A stretch of DNA of 64,000 nucleotides from contig CAWIBR010000010.1 in NCBI GenBank assembly GCA_963834425.1, positions 416,888 through 480,887 of the forward strand, given 5' to 3'. Shown here piece after piece: positions 27,786 through 38,834 of this stretch. Origin of the DNA: CAVURS01 sp963834425. GTDB taxonomy: Bacteria > Actinomycetota > Actinomycetes > Actinomycetales > CAVURS01. A model generated the notes under the pieces. It ran no database searches and was not told the DNA's origin. It saw only the letters and a list, made by a program, of their open reading frames with translations. Positions within the stretch are counted from its first letter, which is position 1, and each line of letters starts with the position of its first letter. A program made the translations under genes and the position numbers.

Positions 27786-29240
27786 GTGACCCTGACCTCT
27801 GCTTCCACCTCGGCCTCTGGACCCGCGCTCACCACCGCGAAGACCGCGGACGACCTCGCCCCGCCCACCCCCGAGATCGACCACGCCGCCGCTGGGCGGG
27901 CGTACGACGAGGACCGGGCCCACGTCTTCCACTCCTGGTCGGCCCAGGGCTCCCTGAAGCCGATGGTCATCTCGGCCGCCCAGGGCAGTTGGGTCTGGGA
28001 CGGCGAGGGCAACCGCTATCTCGACTTCAGCTCGCAGCTGGTCAACACCAACATCGGGCACCAGCACCCGAAGGTCGTCGCCGCGATCCGCCACCAGGCG
28101 GCCAAGCTGTGCACGGTCGCGCCGCAGTACGCCAACGACGCGCGCAGCGAGGCGGCCCGGCTGATCGTCGAGCGGGCGCCGGGTGACCAGCTGAACTACG
28201 TGTTCTTCACCAACGGTGGGGCCGAGGCGATCGAGAACGCCGTCCGGATGGCCCGGCTGCACACCGGCCGCCGCAAGGTGCTGGCCCGCTATCGCAGCTA
28301 CCACGGCAACACCCAGACGGCGATCCACCTGACCGGTGACCCGCGGCGGTGGGCCAACGACTCGGCCGCCGAGGGGATCGTGCACTTCTTCGGCCCCTAC
28401 CTCTACCGCTCGGAGTTCCACGCGAGCACCGAGGCCGAGGAGTGCGAGCGAGCGCTGGAGCACCTCGAGCGGGTCATCTCGATGGAGGGCCCCGGCACGA
28501 TCGCGGCCATCGTCCTGGAGACGATTCCCGGCACGGCGGGCATCATGATCCCGCCGCCGGGCTACCTGGCCGGCGTCCGCGATCTGTGCGACCGGTTCGG
28601 CATCGTGCTGATCTCGGATGAGGTGATGGCCGGCTTCGGCCGGGCGGGTGAGTGGTTCGCGATCGACGCCCACCAGAAGGCGGACGGGTCGCCCGTGCTG
28701 CCCGACCTGATCTGCTTCGCCAAGGGCGTCAACTCCGGCTACGTGCCGCTCGGCGGGGTGATCATCTCGGACCCGATCTACGAGACCTTCCGGGATCGGA
28801 CCTTCCCCGGCGGACTGACCTACTCCGGCCACCCGCTGGCCACGGCGGCTGCCGTCGCGACGATCCGCGCGATGGCCGAGGAGGGCATGGTCGAGCACGC
28901 GAAAACCGTTGGCGCGGAAGTGATCGGGCCGCGACTGGCCGAGATGGCGCAGGCCCATCCGATGATCGGCGAGGTCCGGGGAGCCGGCGTCTTCTGGTGC
29001 GTCGAGTTCGTCAAGGACCAGGCCACCCGCGAGTCGCTCACGCCGTACAACGCGGTCGGCGCCGACTATGCGCCGATGACCGATCTCGTGGGCGCGTGCA
29101 AGAAGCGGGGCCTGCTGCCGTTCGTCAACATGAGCCGGCTGCACGTCGTGCCGCCGTGCAACGTCTCGGTCGACGAGACGCTGCTCGGGCTCTCCCTGCT
29201 CGACGAGGCGATCGGCGAGGTCGAGGCCAAGCACCTCTGA
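27786..29240 (+). CDS. Class III PLP-dependent aminotransferase (aspartate aminotransferase family)
   Basis: 484 residues, GTG 27786 from the leaderless promoter. Conserved class III sequence: FLDFSSQLVNTNIGHQHP-like (YLDFSSQLVNTNIGHQHP), FFTNGGAEAIENAVRMAR, the Tyr/His segment RYRSYHGNTQTAIHLTGD, LISDEVMAGFGRAGEWF (PLP-pyridine Asp), and LICFAKGVNSGYVPLGGVI with the Schiff-base Lys. Resembles omega-aminotransferases acting on beta-alanine, taurine or GABA-like amines; the exact substrate is unsure. It ends 38 nt before purD, whose own promoter box lies in the gap. Unbroken, with no sign of transfer. Confidence 0.9.
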   Translation: MTLTSASTSASGPALTTAKTADDLAPPTPEIDHAAAGRAYDEDRAHVFHSWSAQGSLKPMVISAAQGSWVWDGEGNRYLDFSSQLVNTNIGHQHPKVVAAIRHQAAKLCTVAPQYANDARSEAARLIVERAPGDQLNYVFFTNGGAEAIENAVRMARLHTGRRKVLARYRSYHGNTQTAIHLTGDPRRWANDSAAEGIVHFFGPYLYRSEFHASTEAEECERALEHLERVISMEGPGTIAAIVLETIPGTAGIMIPPPGYLAGVRDLCDRFGIVLISDEVMAGFGRAGEWFAIDAHQKADGSPVLPDLICFAKGVNSGYVPLGGVIISDPIYETFRDRTFPGGLTYSGHPLATAAAVATIRAMAEEGMVEHAKTVGAEVIGPRLAEMAQAHPMIGEVRGAGVFWCVEFVKDQATRESLTPYNAVGADYAPMTDLVGACKKRGLLPFVNMSRLHVVPPCNVSVDETLLGLSLLDEAIGEVEAKHL

Positions 29241-29263
29241 CTGGCTCGGGACGGGCGAGACGT

Positions 29264-29269
29264 TAGGCT
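29264..29269 (+). promoter_or_regulatory. Leaderless -10 box of purD (TAGGCT)
   Basis: TAGGCT, then 8 nt, then GTG 29278, identical in form to the pyrE promoter box. Confidence 0.55.
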
Positions 29270-29277
29270 CGCGCGGC

Positions 29278-30532
29278 GTGAGGGTCCTCGTGGTCGGGTC
29301 GGGCGCTCGGGAGCACGCTCTCGTCGTCTCGCTGCTCGCTGACCCCGCGGTGACCGCCGTCGATGCGGCGCCGGGCAACGCGGGGATCGCCGAGCAGGTC
29401 ACCTGTCACGCGCTGGTGCCGACCGACCCCGACGCGGTCGCCGGCCTGGCCGAGCAGCTCGGCGTCGACCTGGTGGTCGTCGGGCCCGAGGCTCCCCTGG
29501 TGGCCGGTGCCGCCGACGCGGTGCGGGCTCGGGGCATCGCCTGCTTCGGGCCGAGCGCGGCGGCGGCGGCCCTCGAGGGCTCCAAGGCGTTCGCCAACGA
29601 GGTGATGGCGGCGGCCGGCGTCCCCACCGCCGACAGCCGGGTCTGCCGGTCGGCCGCCGATGTGTCGAGCGCGCTGGACCTCTTTGGCGCGCCGTACGTC
29701 GTGAAGGAGGACGGGCTGGCCGGCGGCAAGGGCGTCGTGGTCACCTTCGACCGCGACCAGGCGATGGACCACGCGCGCGACTGCCTGGCCCGGGCCGAGC
29801 AGGTCGTGATCGAGGAGTACCTCGACGGGCCGGAGGTCTCCCTGTTCTGTCTCTCCGACGGCTCGACCGTGGTGGCGCTGGAGCCGGCCCAGGACTTCAA
29901 GCGGGCCTACGACGACAACGAGGGCCCGAACACCGGTGGGATGGGGGCGTATTCGCCGTTGCCGTGGCTGCCCGGCGACCTGGCCGAGGACGTGCTGGCC
30001 CGGGTGGCCTGGCCGACGGTCGAGGAGATGCGACGGCGCGGGACGCCGTTCGCGGGCGTGCTGTACGTCGGGCTGGCGCTCACCTCGACCGGGCCGCGGG
30101 TCGTCGAGTTCAACGTGCGCTTCGGCGACCCCGAGACCCAGGTCGTGCTGGCCCGGCTGCGGACCCCGCTCGGCGGCTTGCTGATGGCGGCCGCGACCGG
30201 CGGGCTGGCGGCGTTCGAGCAGCTGTCCTGGTCCGAGGGTGCGGCGGTGACCGTGGTGTTGGCGGCCGAGGGTTATCCGGAGAGTCCGCGCTCGGGCGAC
30301 CCGATCGAGGGTCTCGCGGCGGCGGGTGCGCGTGCCCGGGGTCCGGGTGCTGCACGCCGGCACGCGGGCCGAGGACGGGCAGGTCGTCTCGTCCGGCGGC
30401 CGGGTGCTCTCGGTGGTCGGGACCGGCACCGACCTGGCCGCCGCTCGGGCCGCGGCCTACGCCGGATTGGCCGAGATTTCGTTGCGGGGTGGGCATTTCC
30501 GCTCCGACATCGCGTTGGCGGCGGCCCAGTGA
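29278..30532 (+). CDS. purD: Phosphoribosylamine-glycine ligase (GAR synthetase); one frame shift
   Basis: PurD ligates phosphoribosylamine and glycine with ATP. N-terminus MRVLVVGSGAREHALVVSL; ATP-grasp blocks YVVKEDGLAGGKGVVVTF, PEVSLFCLSDG, the PurD signature PNTGGMGAYSPLPW, and NVRFGDPETQVVL with the magnesium ligands. An extra G near 30337 separates the last ~65 residues, VRVLHAGTRAEDGQVVSSGG through ISLRGGHFRSDIAL. Corrected length is about 418 residues, normal. It leads toward purC, with a strong hairpin in the gap. Confidence 0.93.
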
Positions 30533-30550
30533 CCGGCGATTTTCGTCGCA

Positions 30551-30589
30551 GCGAGCCGCCGCGACGAACCTATTGGTGCGGCGGCTCGC
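30551..30589. promoter_or_regulatory. Perfect inverted repeat before purC
   Basis: GCGAGCCGCC (30551-30560) and GGCGGCTCGC (30580-30589) pair perfectly over 10 bp with a 19-nt loop, ending 1 nt before the purC GTG. In RNA the stem would hide the ribosome-binding region of purC, so it may modulate purC translation or act as a partial terminator after purD. No T-run follows. Confidence 0.45.
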
Positions 30590-30590
30590 C

Positions 30591-31523
30591 GTGACGGGAA
30601 CACAGCCGGTGGAGCTGCCGGGCTATCAGCACATCTACTCCGGCAAGGTCCGCGACCTCTACGCGCCGTTGGACGTCGCGACGGGTGGGGTGCGGCCGGA
30701 CGAGCTGCTGTTGGTCGCGAGCGACCGGCTCTCGGCGTACGACTTCGTCTTGGACTCGCCCGTGCCGGACAAGGGCCGGGTGCTGACCCAGCTGTCGCTG
30801 TGGTGGTTCGAGCAGCTGGCCGACCTGGTGCCGCATCACGTCCTGTCCACTGACGTGCCGGCGGCGGTGGCCGGGCGTGCGGTGCTGGTCCGGCGGCTGC
30901 GGATGATCCCGGTCGAGTGCGTCGCTCGGGCCTTCCTCACTGGGGGCGGGCTCTCGGAGTACCGCGCCGACGGTGCGGTCAGCGGGGTCTCGTTGCCCGA
31001 GGGACTCACCGACGGATCTCCTTTGCCAGCAACGACGTTCACTCCTTCGACCAAGGCGCCGATGGGCCAGCACGACCAGCCGATGTCCTACGCCGAGGTC
31101 TCGGGGGTGGTCGGCCCGGCGCTCGCGGCTCGGCTGGCCGGCCTGACCGTCGCCGTGCTCGACCGGGGCAACGAGCTCGCCGGCCTGCGGGGGATCATGA
31201 TCGCCGACACCAAGGTCGAGTTCGGGCTCGCGCTGCCCGAGGACGCCTCGTGGGAGGACGCCGACCCCGACTCGCTCGTGCTGGCCGATGAGGTGCTGAC
31301 GCCGGACTCCTCGCGGTTCTGGCCGGCCGATGGCGTCCGGTTGGGTGGCCCGCAGCCGTCGTACGACAAGCAGTACGTCCGGGACTGGCTGACCTCGCCC
31401 GCCTCCGGCTGGGACCGCGCGAGCGGCGAGCCCCCGCCCCCTCTGCCGGCCGAGGTCGTCGAGCGCACCCGCGACCGCTACGTCGAGGCCTACGAGCGCC
31501 TGACCGGCCGCACCTTCACCTAG
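30591..31523 (+). CDS. purC: SAICAR synthetase
   Basis: 310 residues from GTG 30591 (an in-frame GTG 15 nt upstream is possible). PurC couples CAIR with aspartate. Motifs: YSGKVRDLYAPL (glycine loop), LLLVASDRLSAYDFVLDSPVPDKG, MIPVECVARAFLTGGGLSEY, SPLPATTFTPSTKAPMGQHD, IMIADTKVEFGLAL, LADEVLTPDSSRFWPAD and SYDKQYVRDWL. These are the full set for the family, unbroken. The inverted repeat just upstream overlaps the space where a Shine-Dalgarno site would lie. Downstream (31524-31665) the gene converges with a metallo-beta-lactamase-fold gene across a region of repeats. Confidence 0.95.
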   Translation: MTGTQPVELPGYQHIYSGKVRDLYAPLDVATGGVRPDELLLVASDRLSAYDFVLDSPVPDKGRVLTQLSLWWFEQLADLVPHHVLSTDVPAAVAGRAVLVRRLRMIPVECVARAFLTGGGLSEYRADGAVSGVSLPEGLTDGSPLPATTFTPSTKAPMGQHDQPMSYAEVSGVVGPALAARLAGLTVAVLDRGNELAGLRGIMIADTKVEFGLALPEDASWEDADPDSLVLADEVLTPDSSRFWPADGVRLGGPQPSYDKQYVRDWLTSPASGWDRASGEPPPPLPAEVVERTRDRYVEAYERLTGRTFT

Positions 31524-31568
31524 CCCCGCTGCTCGCGCGAGCGCTGCATTGCCTGGCCGCCCAATACC

Positions 31569-31665
31569 GGGTTTGGCCGTCGAGGCCGGGTCTGGAGAAC
31601 CCGCGGGTCGAAACCCGGCTTTCGGCGAGCCAAAGCAGCTTTCGACGAGCCACTACAAGCGGGGG
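31569..31665. repeat. Repeat-containing convergent intergenic region
   Basis: CCGGGTTT and AAACCCGG form a perfect 8-bp inverted repeat about 45 nt apart. A near-direct repeat (CTTTCGGCGAGCC and CTTTCGACGAGCC) follows. The segment lies between the ends of purC and the MBL-fold gene and could terminate both transcripts. Confidence 0.4.
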
Positions 31666-32325
31666 TCAGAAGGTGGTGGGGCCGGCGCCGGCGAGGTCGC
31701 GCATGGCCATCCCGTCGGGCGCGAAGTTGGTCGTCTGGCTCAGGTAGAGACCGCGGCCGGGCGGGGAGACGATCGCGTCGTGGATCGGTACGGCGATCGC
31801 CGGCCGGACGGCCCGGACGAAGTCGATCGTCTCCTTCAGGGCCGACCAGGGCGCGGTGATCGGCACGGCCAGCAGGTCGATCCCCTCGGGTGTCGTGTCG
31901 ATCATGTCGCCGGGATGGAACACCGTGGGCGCGCCCTCGGCCCGCAGCACCAGGCCGGTGTTGCCGATCCGCGGGATCTCGCGGTAGATCTCGGCGTGCT
32001 GACCACCCACGCCTTCGACGACGACACCGCCGGCACCGCCGATCGTCACCTGCTCGCCGGCGGCGAACGGCTCGGCCGTGACACCCGCGCCGGCCAGGAC
32101 CTCGACGGCGCCCGGTTCGACGAGGAGGCGGACGCCGGGACTGGCGGCCAACAATCCGGGCAGCCGCTCCACGTCCAGGTGGTCGGGGTGCTGGTGGGTG
32201 ACCAGGACGGCGTCCAGGCCCTCGACGAAGTCGAAGTCGCTCGAGAAGACCCCGGGATCGACCAGCACCCGAGCGCCGTCGTACTCCAGCAGCAAGCAGG
32301 AATGTCCCAGGTGGGTGATCTGCAT
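31666..32325 (-). CDS. Metallo-beta-lactamase fold hydrolase (UPF0173-like)
   Basis: 219 residues, ATG start. Begins MQITHLGHSCLLLEYDGAR, then VLVTHQHPDHLDVERLP with the HxHxDH metal motif, GNTGLVLRAEGAPTVFHPGD with the bridging Asp, and a late His in AVPIHDAIVSPPG. This arrangement is that of UPF0173/L-ascorbate-6-phosphate-lactonase-like enzymes that bind two metal ions. The substrate is unknown. It is divergent from purS; the 5' ends are under 100 bp apart. Unbroken. Confidence 0.85.
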   Translation of the reverse strand: MQITHLGHSCLLLEYDGARVLVDPGVFSSDFDFVEGLDAVLVTHQHPDHLDVERLPGLLAASPGVRLLVEPGAVEVLAGAGVTAEPFAAGEQVTIGGAGGVVVEGVGGQHAEIYREIPRIGNTGLVLRAEGAPTVFHPGDMIDTTPEGIDLLAVPITAPWSALKETIDFVRAVRPAIAVPIHDAIVSPPGRGLYLSQTTNFAPDGMAMRDLAGAGPTTF

Positions 32326-32413
32326 GCGACCACCCTGGCACGCCGAGGGCGGGAGGGCTCCCGCGGATCGGTAGGCTCGGGGTGCCGCCAACCCATCGCT
32401 GTCGGGAGTGTCC

Positions 32414-32665
32414 GTGGGACGTGTCGTCGTCGACGTCATGCTGAAACCAGAGATCCTCGACCCCCAGGGCCAGGCCGTCGCCGGCGCGCTGCCCCGGCTG
32501 GGCTTCGAGGGGTTCACCGACGTCCGCCAGGGCAAACGGTTCGAGCTCGAGGTGCCGGGCGAGGTGACCGACGAGGTCCTGGCCCAGGTCCGGGAGGCGG
32601 CGGCGACGCTGCTCTCCAACCCGGTCATCGAGGACGTCGTGAGCGTCCGCGAGGCGAGCGCCTGA
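32414..32665 (+). CDS. purS: Phosphoribosylformylglycinamidine synthase subunit PurS
   Basis: 83 residues from GTG 32414, chosen because GGGAG lies 5 nt upstream (an in-frame GTG at 32408 overlaps that site). Sequence GRVVVDVMLKPEILDPQGQ and GFTDVRQGKRFELEV are family-typical. PurS is the small dimeric linker that docks the glutaminase PurQ on PurL. A TAGGCT box near 32371 would give a leader of about 35 nt. Its TGA overlaps the purQ ATG by one base. It starts the purS-purQ-purL operon. Confidence 0.93.
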   Translation: MGRVVVDVMLKPEILDPQGQAVAGALPRLGFEGFTDVRQGKRFELEVPGEVTDEVLAQVREAAATLLSNPVIEDVVSVREASA

Positions 32666-33350
32666 TGCGGGTCGGGGTCGTCACCTTCCCCGGATCGCTC
32701 GACGACCGGGACGCCGCCCGAGCCGTACGCCGCGCCGGCGCCGAGGCCGTCTCCCTGTGGCACGGGGATGCCGACCTGCACGGGGTCGACGCGGTCGTGT
32801 TGCCGGGTGGGTTCTCCTACGGCGACTACCTGCGCTGCGGCGCCATCGCGCGGTTCGCCCCGGTCATGGGCCCGCTGGTCGACGCGGCTCGGGGCGGGCT
32901 GCCGGTGCTCGGCATCTGCAACGGCTTCCAGGTGCTGTGCGAGTCGCACCTGTTGCCGGGCGCGCTGGTCCGCAACGACCACCGGACCTTCGTGTGCCGG
33001 GACCAGACGCTGCGGATCGAGAGCACCGCCAGCGCCTGGACGAGCGGGTACGACGCGGGCCAGGAGATCGTCGTACCGCTCAAGAACGGCGAGGGGAGCT
33101 TCGTCGCCGATCAGGCCACCCTCGACCGGCTCGAGGGTGAGGGTCAGGTGGTCGCGCGGTACGTCGTCGACGCGGCCCGCGGGCTGGACAACCCCAACGG
33201 CTCCTATCGCGACATCGCCGGCATCCGCAACGAGCGCGGCAACGTGGTGGGCCTGATGCCGCACCCCGAGCACGCCGTCGAGCCCGGGTTCGGGCCGAGC
33301 ACCGACGGGCTGACCTTCTTCACCTCGCTGCTCGCCGCGGCGGTGTCGGC

Positions 33351-33354
<4 letters not shown>
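32665..33354 (+). CDS. purQ: Phosphoribosylformylglycinamidine synthase subunit PurQ (glutaminase)
   Basis: 229 residues, unbroken. Class I glutamine amidotransferase: VVLPGGFSYGDYLRCGAIAR, the nucleophile loop VLGICNGFQVLCESHLLPG (Cys of GICNG), and LMPHPEHAVEP with the His-Glu pair. It makes ammonia from glutamine for PurL. Its ATG overlaps the purS stop (TGATG) and its stop overlaps the purL start (ATGA), so the three subunits are translationally coupled at 1:1 spacing. The step converts FGAR to FGAM. Confidence 0.95.
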
Positions 33355-35671
<2,317 letters not shown>

Positions 35672-35703
35672 CCCCGCCGCTCAGCCCGCGTGACAAGCGG
35701 GGT
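35672..35703. terminator. Hairpin between convergent purL and AlaX-like genes
   Basis: CCCCGC just after the purL stop pairs with GCGGGG (35697-35702). The gap is only about 30 bp, so the stem would serve both transcripts. Short and lacking a clear T-run, hence modest confidence. Confidence 0.4.
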
Positions 35704-36437
35704 TAGTGGAGCTGGATCCGGAGGCGGCGAAACCCCCGGCCCTTGTTCTCCATCTTGGTGACCTCGAGCCGGCCGATCGCCGCCGTGGAGGCGACGTGGG
35801 TGCCACCGTCGGCCTGGACGTCGAGGCCGTCGATGTCGATCAGCCGCACGATCTCGAGCTCGGGCGGCAGCAGGTTGGTGGCGGTGCGGATGATGTCCGG
35901 GATGGCGAACGCCTCCGCGCGGGGCAGCAACCGTACGGCGATGGCCCGGTCGCGCACGATCTCCTCGTTGCACGCCTCGGCCACCCGGTCCTTGAAGTCC
36001 GGCGGCACCTCGGCCAGGTCGAAGTCCATCCGCGCGGTCAGCGGTTCCATGTTGCCGCCCGTGACCAGCGCCCCGAAGTCGCGGAAGACCACGGCCGTCA
36101 GCACGTGCAGCCCGGAGTGCGTCCGCATCAGCTGGGTGCGGCGCTCGTCGTCCAAGGCTCCGCGCACCGCGGTCCCCACCGGCGGCAGCGGATCGCCCTC
36201 TGCTGCAAGCAAATACAGCTCGTCGCCGGCTCGCGTGCCGACGATCCGAGTCTGGACGCCGCCCCAGAGCAGCACGCCGTGGTCGGGGGGCTGACCGCCG
36301 CCGCCCGGGTAGAACGCCGAGCGGTCCAGGACGATCCCGGACTCGGCATCGGCCGAAACCACCGTTGCTTCCCACTCGCGCGTCGTCGCGTCGGCCAGGT
36401 CGAGGCGGTCGGTGTGACCGGGGTCAGCGGTGGCCAT
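35703..36437 (-). CDS. AlaX-like alanyl-tRNA editing protein
   Basis: 244 residues. N-terminal GIVLDRSAFYPGGGGQPPDHG is the shared AlaRS/AlaX strand; the zinc motif HxxxH is RTHSGLHVLTAVVF, and the second part is IDIDGLDVQADGGTHVAST. AlaX proteins hydrolyse Ser-tRNA(Ala) or Gly-tRNA(Ala) in trans. In AlaRS a Cys often precedes GGTH; here the residue is Asp (ADGGTH), which I cannot judge as normal or variant for this subgroup. The ATG overlaps the end of the HxlR regulator by 14 nt, so the two are cotranscribed. Confidence 0.82.
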   Translation of the reverse strand: MATADPGHTDRLDLADATTREWEATVVSADAESGIVLDRSAFYPGGGGQPPDHGVLLWGGVQTRIVGTRAGDELYLLAAEGDPLPPVGTAVRGALDDERRTQLMRTHSGLHVLTAVVFRDFGALVTGGNMEPLTARMDFDLAEVPPDFKDRVAEACNEEIVRDRAIAVRLLPRAEAFAIPDIIRTATNLLPPELEIVRLIDIDGLDVQADGGTHVASTAAIGRLEVTKMENKGRGFRRLRIQLH

Positions 36438-36837
36438 GCGCGCTCCCGTTGACGGCCGCCACGGTGGCCGGGGCGGTGATCTCTTCGGCGTGCTGGCCGA
36501 TCCACTGCAGCAGCGGGATCAGGTGGGCGGCCAGCTCGTGGCCGCGCGGGGTCAGGCTGTAGTCGACCCGCGGTGGGATCACCGGCTGCGCCTCGCGATG
36601 CACGAAGCCGTCCTGCTCCAGGGTGCGCAGGGTCTGGGCCAGCATCTTCTCGCTGACGCCCTCGACCGCCCGCCGGAGCTCGCTCCAGCGCAGCGATCCG
36701 TCGGTCAGCGCGGCCAGGACCAGGACGCCCCAGGTGCTGGTGACGTGGTTCAGGACGGTCCGGCTCGGGCAGGCGGAGGGGAAAACCCCGCCCGGGAAGA
36801 GGTCGGACAGGGCTGTGGCCTGCGAACTAACCTTCAT
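36424..36837 (-). CDS. HxlR family transcriptional regulator
   Basis: 137 residues. HxlR pattern: CPSRTVLNHVTSTWGVLVLAAL, then the winged helix LRWSELRRAVEGVSEKMLAQTLRTLE and the wing GFVHREAQPVIPPRVDYSLT, ending in the dimer helix GHELAAHLIPLLQWIGQHAEE. A Cys at the N-terminal edge (FPSACPSR) is where redox- or quinone-sensing HxlR proteins (YodB type) react. It is divergent from an NmrA/QorB-like oxidoreductase, a classic pairing for quinone or aldehyde stress. Promoter TAAGGT, 6 nt, ATG 36837; operator repeats lie in the same gap, so autoregulation is likely. Confidence 0.87.
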   Translation of the reverse strand: MKVSSQATALSDLFPGGVFPSACPSRTVLNHVTSTWGVLVLAALTDGSLRWSELRRAVEGVSEKMLAQTLRTLEQDGFVHREAQPVIPPRVDYSLTPRGHELAAHLIPLLQWIGQHAEEITAPATVAAVNGSAHGHR

Positions 36838-36865
36838 GTGGGTACCTTACCTACAAGTGGGTACC
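36838..36865. promoter_or_regulatory. Direct-repeat operator for the HxlR regulator
   Basis: GTGGGTACC occurs twice (36838-36846 and 36857-36865), 19 nt apart centre to centre, i.e. on nearly the same helical face. The first copy overlaps the spacer between the leftward -10 box and the HxlR ATG. Expected to bind the HxlR protein and control both divergent genes. Confidence 0.6.
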
Positions 36866-36941
36866 GTCGATCGGGAAGTGCCGTCGAGCCCGACCGGTTG
36901 GCGCGGAGGACCATCTCCTCCCGCGTCTCGAAAGGCCTCCC

Positions 36942-37805
36942 ATGTCCATCGTCGTCACGGCCGCAACCGGCCACCTCGGCCGGCTCGTCGTCTCCTCGCT
37001 CCTGGCTCGCGGCGTCCCGGCCGGCGACGTCCTGGCCACCTGCCGCGACGTGACCGCGCTGGCCGATCTCGCCGAGGCGGGAGTCCGGATCCGTCGGCTC
37101 GACTACGCCGACCCGGCCAGCATCGAGGGCACCTTCCACGCCGGCGACCGCGTGCTGCTGGTCTCCGGCACCGACTTCGGCGCGCGAGTTGCCCAGCACA
37201 GCAACGTGATTCACGCCGCGGCGGCAGCCGGCGTCGCGCTCCTGGCCTACACGAGCGCGCCCTACGCCGACACGACGTCGATGCAGCTGGCCGCCGAGCA
37301 CCTGGCCACCGAGCGGGTCCTGCTCGACGCCGGCGTCCCCTACGCGCTGCTCCGCAACGGCTGGTACGCCGAGAACTACGCCGCGCCGGCGGCGGCGGCC
37401 ATCCAGCAGGGCGAGCTCGTCGGCGCCACGGACGGCGGCCGGGTCAGCGTGGCCGCCCGCGCGGACTACGCCGAGGCCGCCGCGGTCGTCGTGGGCGACC
37501 TGGACGGCCAGGGCCACCTGGGCTCGACCTACGAGCTGGGCGGCGAGCCCGCCTTCACCTTCGCCGAGCTGGCCGCGGAGCTGAGCCGACTCAGCGGGCG
37601 CGAGGTCGTCAACCACAACGTCAGCGTGGCCGAGCTGGAGCAGATCCTGGTCGGCGCCGGGCTGCCCGCGCCGGCCGCCGCGGTCTTCGCCGACGTCGAC
37701 CGGGCGATCGCCCAGGGCGAGCTCTTCGTCGACTCCGGCGACCTGACCCGGCTGATCGGCCACCCGACGACGCCCTGGCAGGAGAGCATCGCGACCTTCG
37801 TCTGA
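36942..37805 (+). CDS. NmrA/QorB-like NAD(P)H-binding oxidoreductase
   Basis: 287 residues, ATG start, unbroken. MSIVVTAATGHLGRLVVSSL holds the dinucleotide loop (GxxGxxG-like). Later blocks DFGARVAQHSNVIHAAAAAG, LLAYTSAPYADTTSMQLAAEH, LLRNGWYAENYAAPAA and TPWQESIATFV match the QorB/YtfG type of NAD(P)H:quinone oxidoreductase. It lacks the YxxxK pair, as expected for NmrA-like atypical SDRs. It is divergent from the HxlR gene with the shared repeat operator between them, so it is the likely main target of that regulator. Inferred role: detoxifying quinones or similar electrophiles. Confidence 0.87.
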   Translation: MSIVVTAATGHLGRLVVSSLLARGVPAGDVLATCRDVTALADLAEAGVRIRRLDYADPASIEGTFHAGDRVLLVSGTDFGARVAQHSNVIHAAAAAGVALLAYTSAPYADTTSMQLAAEHLATERVLLDAGVPYALLRNGWYAENYAAPAAAAIQQGELVGATDGGRVSVAARADYAEAAAVVVGDLDGQGHLGSTYELGGEPAFTFAELAAELSRLSGREVVNHNVSVAELEQILVGAGLPAPAAAVFADVDRAIAQGELFVDSGDLTRLIGHPTTPWQESIATFV

Positions 37806-37923
37806 GGCCGGCCAACTCGCGGGCCGACGTCGGGCCGGGCCACCGTGCTCGCCGGGCCAGGCGGTCGCGCTTCTGCCGCCAGTTGGGCAGTTCGGGGGGC
37901 GGCGTCGGACGGGCGGTTGGCGG

Positions 37924-38750
37924 TCAGGGCGTGGTGCGGAGGCCGGCGAGCTGGTTGCCGGTGGCGACCAGCGCGCCCGTGCTGTCCCAGACCTCGCAGG
38001 TCTCGTCGGTGAAGCCGGTGCCCGCCGCCGTCGTGGTCACGAGGCTGGGGCGGCTGCGCACGACCAGCGGCCCGGGCGCCGGGCGCTGGCGGACCCACGC
38101 GCTGAGCTGCAGTGTCGGCACCCAGCCGCGGATGCCGAGGCTGAAGGTCGGCGGCGGCGCGGCATCGACGGCCAGCACCAGCGAGAGCGGGTCCGGCTCG
38201 CGGCCGTCCATCAGCGACAGGTAACCCCGGATCTCCGGATCCCCGCTGGGCTCGCCCCGGGCCCAACCCAGCACGGCCGGGTCGAGCTGCTCGCGGACGA
38301 CGCCCATCAGCAGCACCTCGAAACCCGGTCCCTCGGTCGGCAGCTGGAAGCAGTCGTCGATCGGCGGCAGCGAGGGCCGAGTGGTCCCGTCGTACAGCGT
38401 CTCGGCGGCCTCGGGGAGCCGGCCGCAGGTCGCGACGGCGTCCAGCTGCGGGACGCCGTCCTGGGTCATCCGCGCCCGGACGACGGTGAACGCCCGCCCG
38501 CGCCGGACCACCTCGACGTCGATCTCGACCGGTCCCGGAGCCGGCGAGCTGGGGAACGACGCGCTGATCGCCAGCGGGTCCGGGTGCTCGGCCCCCGCCA
38601 CGAGCCAGACCGGCCCGGGCCAGGATCGCCAGCAGGTAGCCGCCATTGGGCCGGCCCCCGATCGACCACGCGGGGTCGATCTCCGCGGCGTACCGACCCG
38701 GGCCGGTCGCCCGCACCGGTCGCCCGTCGCTGTGTCGAACTCGCTGTCAC
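37924..38750 (-). CDS. Thioesterase family protein (acyl-CoA thioesterase-like); frame-shifted near the start
   Basis: About 270 residues. N-terminal hotdog: AAEIDPAWSIGGRPNGGYLLAILAR (the PNGGYLLA signature), then after an extra base near 38618 HPDPLAISASFPSSPAPGPV; the C-terminal half has the second hotdog (VLAVDAAPPPTFSLGIRGWVPTLQ to LVVRSRPSLVTTTAAGTGF). This is the TesB-like double-hotdog arrangement found in actinobacteria. A second indel near 38735 leaves the start unsure: GTG 38750 is the estimate. The likely reaction is acyl-CoA hydrolysis with unknown chain specificity. It is divergent from an acetyltransferase gene. Confidence 0.78.
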
Positions 38751-38778
38751 TCGCCCGATCGGGCCCACGCCCGGAGCC

Positions 38779-38784
38779 TAGGGT
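38779..38784 (+). promoter_or_regulatory. Leaderless -10 box (TAGGGT) before the GNAT gene
   Basis: TAGGGT, 6 nt, then GTG 38791. From that GTG the frame hits a stop after 14 codons; the frame holding the GNAT begins with GTG 38835. One indel between would join them. Confidence 0.4.
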
Positions 38785-38834
38785 GACGCCGTGACGCCAG
38801 GGGACAGGGGACGGCGAGTGCGGACGCGCTCGAT

